A stretch of DNA of 11,780 nucleotides, from contig JANQGC010000162.1 in assembly GCA_028277515.1 (NCBI GenBank), positions 1 to 11,780 of the forward strand. Direction: 5' to 3'. Source of the stretch: Anaerolineae bacterium (GTDB lineage Bacteria; Chloroflexota; Anaerolineae; Promineifilales; Promineifilaceae). Below the pieces are notes generated by a model, which saw nothing but the letters and a program-made list of their open reading frames with translations, ran no database searches and was not told where the DNA came from. A program made the translations under genes and the position numbers. Positions 1 through 6,609 of this stretch are shown piece by piece (position 1 is the first letter of the stretch; every line of letters begins with the position of its first letter).

Positions 1-1235
1 TGCGGCGCAAGCCCAGCCTGTCGCCGGGCCTGCTCGCGCCAGGAATAGGAGGCTAGCAGCACGCCCGGTCCCGCGGAAACTGCCGGATCACGCGCCTGGG
101 CATTATCGGATGGATAATAGGTCGCACCGCTGAAAAGGTCGGTGTCTGTGCCACCGCCGTAGATGCCGTAGGTCGATTCCCAGAAACGCTCGCGGCTGAT
201 GGCCAATGTTTTTACGGAAGAATCGTAGTTCAGCTCGCGAATGGCGCGCTGCTTGCCTGGCGAAAGGGTCGGCGCTATGGTTATGGTTTCCATCACGCTG
301 AAGGGCAGGGTACAGAGCAGATAATCCCCTTCTTCCCGTTCCATTTTTCCCTGGCGACAATAGACGGCCGCAACATGATCCATCCCCTGTTCAATGCGCA
401 GCACCTTCGCGCCCATGCGCGGCCTGGTTTGCAGGTTTTCGGCGAAGGACTTGGGCAGCGTATCCGTCCCGCCAACGATCTCATCAAAGCGGCCGCTCCA
501 GGTGCCATTTATCTCCTCGCGCAGATGTTCGGTCAGCGCGGTTTGCATATACTGCTCATTGCCTAACAATACTGACAGGTATTCCCGCGCTTCCTGGGAC
601 AGCCCGGCGTTTTTCCACGATTGAACGAGCGATAAAGCGTCCAGTTCGCGCACGGCCGCTGTTTCCGGTTGGACGCTAAACAGATCAGCTTTTTCGGCCG
701 CGCTCATGTTGTCCAGGATAGCCCCCATCGATTCCGCCCACAATTGGCCGGGCGACTTGTTCGCCTCTTGCGGGGACAGATCATACCGTTGGGCCAATTC
801 GGCCTCATCAGCGACACGCACTTTAAGCCCGCGAGCGACGGTGTAGGCCTGGGGATTGTAGCCGATGAACGGCCGCAGCGATAAGCCGAATTCGGCGACA
901 TAATGCCTGGTCAGGTCATGAACCTGGGGAATACGCATCGCCCCCGCCTCGCCATACAAGTCGCCCTCAAAGCGCAGGGTCCGCGCCCGGCCGCCGATGT
1001 GGCTGGTGTCCGCCTCCAGCACCAGGCAGTTATGGCCTAACTGCTCCAGTTCATAGGCGGCGCACAGTCCGGCCAAACCGCCGCCAACAATGATGACGCG
1101 CAGCGGTTCACCGCTTGGAGCCAGGGAGCGCACCCGGCTTAACAGCGGAAGGCCGGCCGCGGTAAGGGTCAGCGCGCCCAGGCTTTTTAAAAACGCCCGG
1201 CGGCTGATCATAATTGATGATGCGGAACGGTTCAC
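1..1235 (-). CDS. Tat-exported FAD-dependent amine oxidase (L-amino-acid-oxidase-like), C-terminus cut by window edge
   Basis: Flavin amine oxidase family protein, likely oxidising an amine or amino acid to the imine with hydrogen peroxide release; the substrate cannot be told from sequence. About 411 codons are visible and the reading frame runs off the window at base 1, so the C-terminal FAD-closing segment is missing. The GTG start at 1235 is preceded by GGAGAG about 8 bases upstream; an in-frame ATG at 1211 lacks this. Residues 11-17 read SRRAFLK, a near-perfect twin-arginine motif, followed by a hydrophobic stretch (about 19-32), so Tat export with cofactor already bound is expected. The Rossmann motif VGGGLAG (50-56), acidic E74 at the end of the second strand, GGRAR (81-85) and GEAGAMRIP (95-103) are diagnostic of the amine oxidase / L-amino acid oxidase fold. 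It is transcribed divergently from the sulfatase-superfamily gene. The family is secure; the specificity is not. Confidence 0.88.
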   Translation of the reverse strand, partial: MNRSASSIMISRRAFLKSLGALTLTAAGLPLLSRVRSLAPSGEPLRVIIVGGGLAGLCAAYELEQLGHNCLVLEADTSHIGGRARTLRFEGDLYGEAGAMRIPQVHDLTRHYVAEFGLSLRPFIGYNPQAYTVARGLKVRVADEAELAQRYDLSPQEANKSPGQLWAESMGAILDNMSAAEKADLFSVQPETAAVRELDALSLVQSWKNAGLSQEAREYLSVLLGNEQYMQTALTEHLREEINGTWSGRFDEIVGGTDTLPKSFAENLQTRPRMGAKVLRIEQGMDHVAAVYCRQGKMEREEGDYLLCTLPFSVMETITIAPTLSPGKQRAIRELNYDSSVKTLAISRERFWESTYGIYGGGTDTDLFSGATYYPSDNAQARDPAVSAGPGVLLASYSWREQARRQAGLAP

Positions 1236-1331
1236 GGGATTATCTCTCCGATGGACTAAACCTGCTGCAAAGAATATGGAATTTTACTTTTTCTGAATGT
1301 CCTGCGCTAACGAAAACTGAATACGATGTGA

Positions 1332-1365
1332 AAAGTTGCCGTCTGGGGCAAAAGATGGCAACTTT
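1332..1365. promoter_or_regulatory. 9-bp dyad in divergent intergenic region
   Basis: AAAGTTGCC (1332-1340) and GGCAACTTT (1357-1365) form a perfect 9-bp inverted repeat with a 16-base spacer, in the only gap between the divergent amine oxidase and sulfatase-superfamily genes. An internal GGCAA (1347-1351) can alternatively pair with TTGCC (1336-1340), so two mutually exclusive hairpins are possible. It could be an operator shared by the two genes or a leader hairpin of the rightward one. A 9-bp dyad of this span is expected about once or twice by chance in a window this long, so the call rests mainly on location. Confidence 0.3.
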
Positions 1366-1408
1366 AGAGGGTAGATTAAGATAGAGACAGAGATTGGCGG
1401 AAATGGCA

Positions 1409-2929
1409 ATGAACCGGCGGGAATTTATGAAAGGTATGGCTGCCATGCCCCTTGTGGCCATGCGCATGTCGCCGGCGGGTCGCCGGTTGCATCAGTTAGC
1501 CGGGCAAACGGACCCGTCCAGGCCCAATGTGCTGATCCTGGTATTCGACACCTTTTCCGCGCCGCATGCCTCCCTTTATGGCTACGGCCGGGAAACCACG
1601 CCCCACCTGTCGCGCTTCGCCGAGGGAGCCAATGTTTATCACAACCATGTCGCGGCCGGCAATTTCACCTCGCCGGGGACGGCCTCGCTGCTAACCGGAA
1701 CATATCCCTGGACGCACCGGGCGATGCATCTCCACGGTACGATTAACCCCCTACTGGCCGGACAAAACATATTCCAGGCTTTTGATGAAGGCTATTACAA
1801 AATCACTTACACGCATAATCCGCTTGTCTCCAGCCTGCTATTCCAGTTCCAGGGTGCGATTGACCAATTGAAGCAAACCCGCGATCTATGTCTGGCGGAC
1901 TTTCGCTATACGGAGCGTCTCTTTGAAAAAGATTATACGCCTTCCCTGGTGTCCGAATTTCATATGCGCCAGGGCGCTCAAATTGCCGGGTCCTTATTTT
2001 TATCGCTGGCCGATATGGTGCAGAAAGTGATCGTGAAAAAGGTGCTGGCCGATCAGCTTGACGGCCGCTTCCCGCGGGGTGTTCCGCTCAGGCCCCATTC
2101 CTTTTATTTTGTGCTGGAGGATGTCGTTGATTGGCTGCTGGCCGAACTGCCCCGCTTGCCCCAACCTTTTTTGGCTTATATTCACCTGCTGCCACCGCAT
2201 GGACCATACACCACCCGGCGCGAATTTACGGATATCTTTACTTCGGATGGCTTTCAGGTTGCACAGAAAGCCAAAAATTTCACCGACCAAGGACACAACC
2301 AGGGGAACTTAGACCAACTGCGCGCCCTTTATGATGAGTATATTCCTTATGTGGATGCCGAATTCGGCCGATTTTCCGCCGGTTTGCAGGAGAGTTCCAT
2401 CGGGGACAATACCCTGCTGGCCGTGACCTCCGATCATGGGGAGTTGTTTGAACGGGGCATCTTCGGCCATATCACGTCCGCACTGTACCAGGGCATCACC
2501 CATGTGCCGCTGCTGATCAAGCGTCCCGGCCAAGCGGAGCGGTGGGATATTCACACGGCGACAAGCTGCGTCGATCTGCTGCCCACCTTACTGGCCGAAA
2601 CCGGCCAGCCCATCCCCGACTGGTGCGAGGGTCAAATTTTACCCGGTTTTGCAGCAGGTGCGGATGATCCGGACCGGCCCGTGTTCAGCGTGGAGGCCAA
2701 GGGCAATGTCAAGTTGGCGCCGCTGGATAAGGTCAGTGTGTCGATGATCAAAGGGGACTATAAGCTGATTTACTATCGCGGTTACGGCGAGGGGGAGGAA
2801 CAGATGGAACTGTTTAACCTGGCCGCGGACCCCGGGGAGTTGGATGATCTATCACAAAAAGAAACGGCCGTCGCCCAAACCATGCGTGACGAACTGATAG
2901 ATTATCTGGAACGCTTTGATCGCGTTTAA
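1409..2929 (+). CDS. Sulfatase / alkaline-phosphatase-superfamily hydrolase with Tat-type N-terminus, non-canonical catalytic residue
   Basis: Member of the sulfatase / alkaline phosphatase superfamily, about 506 residues. The start is taken at ATG 1409, with GGCGGA about 7 bases upstream; TTG 1394 and ATG 1403 in the same frame are alternatives. The N-terminus MNRREFMKGM carries a twin-arginine motif (R3-R4), so export is possible, though the hydrophobic stretch after it is short. PNVLILVFDTFSAPHASLYGYG (split here by its key residue D47, a metal ligand) opens the fold; TSDHGE (D342, H343) and FGH (H354) give the second metal site; THVPLLIKRPG follows as in sulfatases. The nucleophile position reads FTSPGTASLLTG: threonine (T87) replaces the Cys/Ser of C/S-x-P-S-R and the Arg is also lost. 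Formylglycine sulfatase activity is therefore unlikely; a phosphodiesterase or phosphotransferase using Thr is more plausible. Substrate unknown. Confidence 0.85.
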   Translation: MNRREFMKGMAAMPLVAMRMSPAGRRLHQLAGQTDPSRPNVLILVFDTFSAPHASLYGYGRETTPHLSRFAEGANVYHNHVAAGNFTSPGTASLLTGTYPWTHRAMHLHGTINPLLAGQNIFQAFDEGYYKITYTHNPLVSSLLFQFQGAIDQLKQTRDLCLADFRYTERLFEKDYTPSLVSEFHMRQGAQIAGSLFLSLADMVQKVIVKKVLADQLDGRFPRGVPLRPHSFYFVLEDVVDWLLAELPRLPQPFLAYIHLLPPHGPYTTRREFTDIFTSDGFQVAQKAKNFTDQGHNQGNLDQLRALYDEYIPYVDAEFGRFSAGLQESSIGDNTLLAVTSDHGELFERGIFGHITSALYQGITHVPLLIKRPGQAERWDIHTATSCVDLLPTLLAETGQPIPDWCEGQILPGFAAGADDPDRPVFSVEAKGNVKLAPLDKVSVSMIKGDYKLIYYRGYGEGEEQMELFNLAADPGELDDLSQKETAVAQTMRDELIDYLERFDRV

Positions 2930-2962
2930 ATGATCAACACTTTTACAAAGAGAAGATTAATT

Positions 2963-3030
2963 GGACGCTGATTCACGCGGATGACGCAGAATTATTTATT
3001 ATCAGCGTAAATCCGCTCTCGTCCGCGTCC
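2963..3030. repeat. Imperfect inverted repeat between convergent genes (possible bidirectional terminator)
   Basis: Two interrupted arms pair as GGACGC (2963-2968) with GCGTCC (3025-3030), GCGGAT (2977-2982) with ATCCGC (3011-3016) and ACGC (2984-2987) with GCGT (3005-3008), leaving an AT-rich loop. It fills the gap between the stops of the rightward sulfatase-superfamily gene and the leftward cupin gene. The mix of CGCGGAT and TTTACGC words resembles degenerate intergenic repeats found in many copies in some large bacterial genomes. A terminator role is inferred from position only; there is no clear T-run. Confidence 0.45.
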
Positions 3031-3039
3031 CCAAAAATA

Positions 3040-3405
3040 TCAGATCCAAACATCATTTTCGGCCGTCAGATCACCCCCGGTATCTCCCGTGTTGATCACC
3101 CCGCGCGGCTCAGCCAACAGAATATGACACTCCTTTTCGGCCACAGGTCGGTGTTCTACCCCCTTGGGCACGACAAAGAGTTCACCGGCCGATAAGGGGA
3201 CACGACCGTCGCGAAATTCGATCACTAAAGAGCCGTTGATGACCATAAACAGCTCATCCGTCTGATCGTGTTTGTGCCAGACGAATTCCCCTGCGACCTT
3301 GGCCAGCTTGAACTGCACATTATTCATCTCAGCGATGATCTTGGGCGACCATTGATCATTGAATTTGTCTAATTTTTCCTGTAAATTGACCGCTTGAAAA
3401 TTCAT
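3040..3405 (-). CDS. Small single-domain cupin protein
   Basis: A 121-residue protein that is essentially one cupin beta-barrel. Cupin motif 1 is present as G39, H44, H46 and E51 followed by G58, and motif 2 as G74, P80, G82 and H85; the three histidines and the glutamate are the usual metal ligands, so a metal-binding barrel is likely. TTTGGAG lies about 6 bases before the ATG at 3405, supporting this start. It begins 18 bases after the azlD stop on the same strand and is probably the last gene of the azlC-azlD operon. Small cupins of this type include mannose-6-phosphate isomerase-like proteins, dioxygenases and sensors; the sequence alone does not decide between them. Linkage to an amino acid exporter hints at a role in amino acid handling, which is inference. 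Confidence 0.9.
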   Translation of the reverse strand: MNFQAVNLQEKLDKFNDQWSPKIIAEMNNVQFKLAKVAGEFVWHKHDQTDELFMVINGSLVIEFRDGRVPLSAGELFVVPKGVEHRPVAEKECHILLAEPRGVINTGDTGGDLTAENDVWI

Positions 3406-3423
3406 TTTTTACTCCAAAATAGA

Positions 3424-3738
3424 TTAAATCACCAACTGCAAAATCCACAGCGCAACCATGCCGGCGGCGACCGTCCAGATCAAGTTCTTGGAGAACCAGG
3501 CCACCAGGATGGCGATCAACCCGGCCAGCAGGCGTTCATTGCCCAGGGAAATATCGAGTACGCCGCCCGGCAGCACCATTTCCGGCAGGATGATCGCCGA
3601 CAGGACGGCCGGCGGCACATAGCGCAAGGCACGCTGAATGTTGGGACCTAACGTCACCTGTCCGGACAGCAGGATCATGGACAGGCGAATAGCGTAAGTA
3701 ATGACACCCATGCCGATGATGACCAGCCAGAGATTCAT
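3424..3738 (-). CDS. azlD: AzlD-family branched-chain amino acid exporter, small subunit
   Basis: A 104-residue, very hydrophobic protein with about four membrane segments, the usual size of AzlD (small subunit of the AzlCD/BrnFE branched-chain amino acid export system). The N-terminal MNLWLVIIGMGVITYAIR, with the polar TYAIR after the first helix, and the central RYVPPAVLSAIILPE stretch are typical of the family. Its ATG overlaps the azlC stop by four bases (ATGA, 3735-3738), indicating translational coupling and stoichiometric production. AzlC and AzlD together form an inner-membrane permease that exports leucine, isoleucine, valine or analogues. The exact substrate here is unknown. Confidence 0.92.
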   Translation of the reverse strand: MNLWLVIIGMGVITYAIRLSMILLSGQVTLGPNIQRALRYVPPAVLSAIILPEMVLPGGVLDISLGNERLLAGLIAILVAWFSKNLIWTVAAGMVALWILQLVI

Positions 3739-4451
3739 GAGGTCCCCCGCTCTTGAAGGTTTTCTACCAGGATGCCGGCGATGATCCCGCTGAAGGCGGC
3801 GGCCATCAGACCCAGGCGATAAGGCCAGGCGAAGGTCAGCACAGTGACGATGCCGGCCATCAGGGCAGCGGCCAGGTTCGGCCGTTCGCGACAGAGAGGT
3901 ACGACCATGCCGATAAAGGTTAAAGCCAGTGTGAAATCAAGCGACCAGCTTGCCGGAACCTGGGTGCCGAAGAAGACACCGGCGGCCGTGGAAAGCTGCC
4001 AGGTGATCCATAAAGTTAGTCCTGCACCGGCCCAGAAATAATGTTTATAGGTTTGGGAAATGGTGCTGTCCTGGTAATGCAGCGCCGTGACGACATAAGC
4101 CTCGTCCGTCAGCAGGTAAGCCAGGAACCATTTCCAGGGCCGGGAAAGATGGCGCGCGTGGGGGGCCAGCGAGGTACTGTAAAGCAGGTGGCGCAGGTTG
4201 ACGATGAAGGTGGTCAGCCAGATGACGGGAGGGGGCGCGGCCGCGCCGATGAGCTGCGCGCCGATGAACTGCGCCGATCCGGCGAAAACGATGGAAGATG
4301 AGGCGATGGCGATCACGGGCGGGAGGCCGGCGGCGATGGCCAGCACGCCGTAAATCAGGCCGAAAGGAATCACGCCGAAAGTGATTGGAATTTCGGCCTT
4401 GATGCCGGCCAGGAATTCGGAGCGGGGAGAGGTTTCGCCTCGCATAGCCAT
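3735..4451 (-). CDS. azlC: AzlC-family branched-chain amino acid exporter, large subunit
   Basis: A 238-residue membrane protein with six to seven predicted hydrophobic segments, the expected size for AzlC. Typical family sequence is visible: GIKAEIPITFGVIPFGLIYG near residue 20, a glycine/alanine/serine-rich stretch ending FAGSAQF, NLRHLLYS at about 86-93, and LTDEAYVV in the middle. It is the first gene of the minus-strand azlC-azlD-cupin set. The ATG at 4451 has only a distant GGAG (about 13 bases upstream), itself next to a small hairpin; a second in-frame ATG is at 4445. No transcription regulator of the Lrp or AzlB type lies beside it in this window. Confidence 0.92.
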   Translation of the reverse strand: MAMRGETSPRSEFLAGIKAEIPITFGVIPFGLIYGVLAIAAGLPPVIAIASSSIVFAGSAQFIGAQLIGAAAPPPVIWLTTFIVNLRHLLYSTSLAPHARHLSRPWKWFLAYLLTDEAYVVTALHYQDSTISQTYKHYFWAGAGLTLWITWQLSTAAGVFFGTQVPASWSLDFTLALTFIGMVVPLCRERPNLAAALMAGIVTVLTFAWPYRLGLMAAAFSGIIAGILVENLQERGTS

Positions 4452-4466
4452 TTAAGAAAGTCATCT

Positions 4467-4483
4467 CCACTAAGCGACAGTGG
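4467..4483 (-). promoter_or_regulatory. Small hairpin overlapping the azlC ribosome-binding region
   Basis: CCACT (4467-4471) and AGTGG (4479-4483) pair around a 7-base loop just upstream of azlC. On the azlC mRNA the 3' arm AGTGG runs into the only GGAG available as a ribosome-binding site, so folding could hide it. A weak promoter-like pair lies further upstream on the same strand (TTGAGA, 17 bases, CATATT). The stem is only 5 bp, so this is a weak call. Confidence 0.22.
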
Positions 4484-4603
4484 ATCATACTCGTTTTTAT
4501 GCGTCTGGCGAGTTGGGATCTTTAAATTGAAATATGTTGCCCTGATTATAAATTCTCAAGTTTTTCAACTGGCGATTGGAAAGAACTGTATTGTCAAGCA
4601 GGA

Positions 4604-4930
4604 TCATTCAGCAAGCGTATAGTTGTCATCTTGTTCAAACCATGCTCGAATGGCTTCGCCTTCCGCTATTGCCTCTGCCTTATCTGCTGGACCCAGGCGT
4701 AGAGCAATACCTAATTCCAAGAATCGATCCTTCAGCTCCAATTCGTGCAAATTTAGTATCTCGGCCGCTTTTCCTAAATTGATTTCCTTATCAAGGTAAG
4801 CGCTCACAACGAGAGACCATGCCAGGTCCGGGTTATTTTCAATCATATGCTGCAGAGCATTATCCACTAGCTGAGGCTGCTCTTTATGTAATTTGCTTAA
4901 ATGGGTAAAAGGCCAGTTTGCTGACCACAT
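4604..4930 (-). CDS. Small UPF0175-like helix-turn-helix protein
   Basis: A 108-residue acidic protein. The segment EINLGKAAEILNLHELELKD (from about residue 49) followed by RFLELGI resembles the conserved core of the UPF0175 family, short proteins with an HTH-like core often found as antitoxin-like partners of PIN-domain toxins. The frame can be extended to a TTG at 4963, but that codon lies inside a strong extended -10 box, so transcription would begin downstream of it; the ATG at 4930 is therefore preferred even though only a weak AGG precedes it. No toxin-like partner is visible on either side, so it is an orphan here. Roles as a regulator or antitoxin relic are both possible; the family call is moderate and the function unknown. 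Confidence 0.6.
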   Translation of the reverse strand: MWSANWPFTHLSKLHKEQPQLVDNALQHMIENNPDLAWSLVVSAYLDKEINLGKAAEILNLHELELKDRFLELGIALRLGPADKAEAIAEGEAIRAWFEQDDNYTLAE

Positions 4931-4962
4931 TTTTCGATTGCCTATTGAAAATGATTTTATCA

Positions 4963-4971
4963 ATTATACCA
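4963..4971 (-). promoter_or_regulatory. Extended -10 promoter of the UPF0175-like gene
   Basis: Read on the minus strand the sequence is TGGTATAAT, a consensus TATAAT with the TGn extension. No good -35 hexamer lies 16-18 bases upstream, which an extended -10 can tolerate. Initiation would fall near 4956, giving a leader of about 26 bases before ATG 4930. A copy of the CATACAAT motif (4970-4977) abuts and overlaps the TGn element, so a protein bound there would block this promoter. Confidence 0.5.
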
Positions 4972-5054
4972 TACAATATTTGAGGCATTTGAAGATTATC
5001 ATTTTTCAGATCATACAATTTTGATCCATGACATATGACGCCGGATTGTATGAT
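4970..5054. promoter_or_regulatory. Three CATACAAT sites between the UPF0175-like gene and hypA (candidate operators)
   Basis: CATACAAT occurs at 4970-4977 and 5012-5019, and in reverse orientation at 5045-5052. The last two extend to a perfect 10-bp inverted repeat, ATCATACAAT (5010-5019) and ATTGTATGAT (5045-5054), separated by 25 bases. The first copy overlaps the extended -10 box of the minus-strand gene; the other two lie 47-92 bases before hypA. The spacing suits a dimeric or looping regulator acting on both directions, possibly the UPF0175-like protein itself (speculation). Confidence 0.35.
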
Positions 5055-5101
5055 TTCCGGCACTGTTATCAGGGGATCGGCCGTGTCATAATAAGACCAG
5101 G

Positions 5102-5449
5102 ATGCATGAATTGGCCGTTACGGAAAGTATCTTAACCATCGCCCTGGATCATGCCGAAAAGGCCGGGGCGACGCGGGTGACCGACCTGCACCTGGTGATC
5201 GGGCAACTATCGTCGATTGTCGATGATTCGGTGCAATTTTACTGGGATATTATCAGTAAAGAGACGATCTGCGAAGGGGCGACGCTCCATTTTGAACGCA
5301 TTCCGGCGCAGATGAAATGCCATGATTGCGACGAAATTTACACGATCCACAATGGCCTGGAGGGATGCCCATCCTGTGCAGGGTTTCATGTGAGGGTGCA
5401 TGCGGGTGATGAGTTTCGGCTGGATAGTATTGAAGTAATTAATAATTAA
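5102..5449 (+). CDS. hypA: Hydrogenase nickel-insertion protein HypA
   Basis: A 115-residue protein, the standard HypA length. It binds nickel through the N-terminal Met-His-Glu (M1-H2-E3, intact here, which fixes the start at ATG 5102) and delivers it with HypB to the large subunit of [NiFe]-hydrogenase; some homologues also serve urease. The structural zinc site is two CxxC pairs, C73/C76 and C89/C92. The N-terminal HELAVTESILTIALDHAEKA and the following LVIGQLSSI match the family. The ribosome-binding site is weak: only an AGG directly against the ATG. It is the first gene of the plus-strand hyp cluster and is separated from hypB by about 150 bases holding a long hairpin, so it may be regulated apart from the rest. 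Confidence 0.96.
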   Translation: MHELAVTESILTIALDHAEKAGATRVTDLHLVIGQLSSIVDDSVQFYWDIISKETICEGATLHFERIPAQMKCHDCDEIYTIHNGLEGCPSCAGFHVRVHAGDEFRLDSIEVINN

Positions 5450-5525
5450 TTATTGAACTGATGAATACTTCGACGAGCTCAGCACAAGTTGTTGAATGGT
5501 TAATTTAACCGCGATATATAGTAGT

Positions 5526-5587
5526 GGCGGGATGGCGTGGAGAGAATTGAGAGGAAAACTATAGGGTTAAAAACACGCCATCTCGCC
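5526..5587 (+). repeat. Long-loop inverted repeat before hypB (14-bp arms)
   Basis: The left arm GGCGGGATGGCGTG (5526-5539) pairs with CACGCCATCTCGCC (5574-5587): 13 Watson-Crick pairs and one G-U, with a 34-base loop. The right arm ends 16 bases before the preferred hypB start at 5604 and leaves the ribosome-binding GGAA free. It could be an attenuator or RNA-stability hairpin between hypA and hypB. A run of five T follows at 5599-5603, but not directly after the stem, so this is not a textbook terminator. Confidence 0.55.
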
Positions 5588-5603
5588 CCAAATGGAAATT
5601 TTT

Positions 5604-6278
5604 ATGGAAAAGAAAACCGTTCCTGTTGTTGAAGAAATATTGAGCGCCAATGATCGTCTGGCAGCGCAGAACCGGCAGCTTTTAGACGATGCGGCCGTTT
5701 TGGGCATGAACATCATGGCCTCGCCCGGCGCGGGCAAGACCAGCGTCATCCTGCGTACAATTGAGGCTTTGAAAGCGGATCGGATGTTAGGCGTCATTGA
5801 AGGAGACACGGCGGCAGTTACCATTGACGCCGACAAGGTGATCACAGCCGGCATGCCCGCAGTGCAGATCAATACCGGGGGACAGTGCCACCTGGATGCG
5901 GTGATGCTGGCCAAGGCACTGTCCGCGCTGCCGTTGGAAACCCTGGATTTGTTGATCGTAGAAAATGTGGGCAATTTGATCTGCCCCCATTCTTTTGCCC
6001 TGGGCACCCATTTCAACGTGGTCATTGCCAGCGTGCCCGAAGGGGATGATAAGCCCTATAAGTATCCGCAAATTTATCGCGGCATTGACGCTTTGATATT
6101 AAACAAAATCGACCTGTTGCCCTACATCGACTTTGATGAGGCTTATTTCCGCCAGGGCATTGAGATGCTCAACCCCGGTGTGACTTATTTCCCGCTTTCA
6201 TGTAAAACAGGGGAAGGGGTTGAGGAATGGACGGATTGGCTTATGGGGCGCGTGGAACTAAACCGGAATGGTGGATAG
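5604..6278 (+). CDS. hypB: Hydrogenase nickel-incorporation GTPase HypB
   Basis: A SIMIBI-class GTPase of about 224 residues that drives nickel delivery to the hydrogenase large subunit with HypA. GTPase motifs are in order: P-loop SPGAGKTS (40-47), switch region EGDTAAVTIDADK (66-78), ENVGNLICP (120-128), NKID (167-170) and SCKTGEG (199-205). The metal site of the G domain is conserved: C95-H96 in GGQCHLD and C127, 32 residues apart as in Escherichia coli HypB. The N-terminal CxxCGC high-affinity nickel motif and the His-rich stretch of some HypBs are absent, so this is the short form without metal storage. ATG 5604 has GGAA at proper spacing; ATG 5592 four codons upstream has none. A 61-base gap separates it from hypC. 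Confidence 0.96.
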   Translation: MEKKTVPVVEEILSANDRLAAQNRQLLDDAAVLGMNIMASPGAGKTSVILRTIEALKADRMLGVIEGDTAAVTIDADKVITAGMPAVQINTGGQCHLDAVMLAKALSALPLETLDLLIVENVGNLICPHSFALGTHFNVVIASVPEGDDKPYKYPQIYRGIDALILNKIDLLPYIDFDEAYFRQGIEMLNPGVTYFPLSCKTGEGVEEWTDWLMGRVELNRNGG

Positions 6279-6339
6279 ATGCGTTCAGAATAGGTGCAAA
6301 AGGCGCGAATTGGATTTCGCGGTTACAGAGGTGTAGATT

Positions 6340-6609
6340 ATGTGTTTAGGTGTACCAGGAAAGGTCATTGAAATTTATGAAACCAGCGGCTTGAAGATGG
6401 GCAAGGTTGATTTTGGCGGGGTGGTGCGCGAGACTTGCCTGGCTTATGTGCCTGAAATCGAGGTCGGCGACTATACGGTGATCCATGTAGGATTCGCCAT
6501 CAGCCGGCTTAGCGAGGAAGATGCGCAAGCCACGTTGGAAATATTGAATGAATTGGGCGGGGTTGAGGAAGAGTTGGGGCTGGAGCCGGGTGAGGCTTTG
6601 GAGTCATGA
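6340..6609 (+). CDS. hypC: Hydrogenase maturation chaperone HypC
   Basis: An 89-residue protein of the HypC/HybG/HupF family, which carries the Fe(CN)2CO moiety with HypD and passes it to the hydrogenase large-subunit precursor. The N-terminal MCLGVPGKV contains the essential C2, and H49 in VIHVGFAI is the second conserved residue. GAGGTG stands 7 bases before the ATG, a good ribosome-binding site. The acidic C-terminal tail after residue 60 is typical of the family. Its stop overlaps the hypD start (ATGA at 6606-6609), so the two partners are translationally coupled. Confidence 0.96.
   Translation: MCLGVPGKVIEIYETSGLKMGKVDFGGVVRETCLAYVPEIEVGDYTVIHVGFAISRLSEEDAQATLEILNELGGVEEELGLEPGEALES

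Noticed and set aside
4604..4930. Toxin-antitoxin module
   Set aside because: No toxin-like partner is found on either side of the UPF0175-like gene; the neighbours are azlC and hypA.
4931..4963. TTG start of the UPF0175-like protein at 4963
   Set aside because: The codon overlaps an extended -10 box, so it would not be transcribed from that promoter.
5021..5035. FNR/CRP-type site TTGAT upstream of hypA
   Set aside because: The second half-site ATCAA is missing, and no properly spaced promoter accompanies it.
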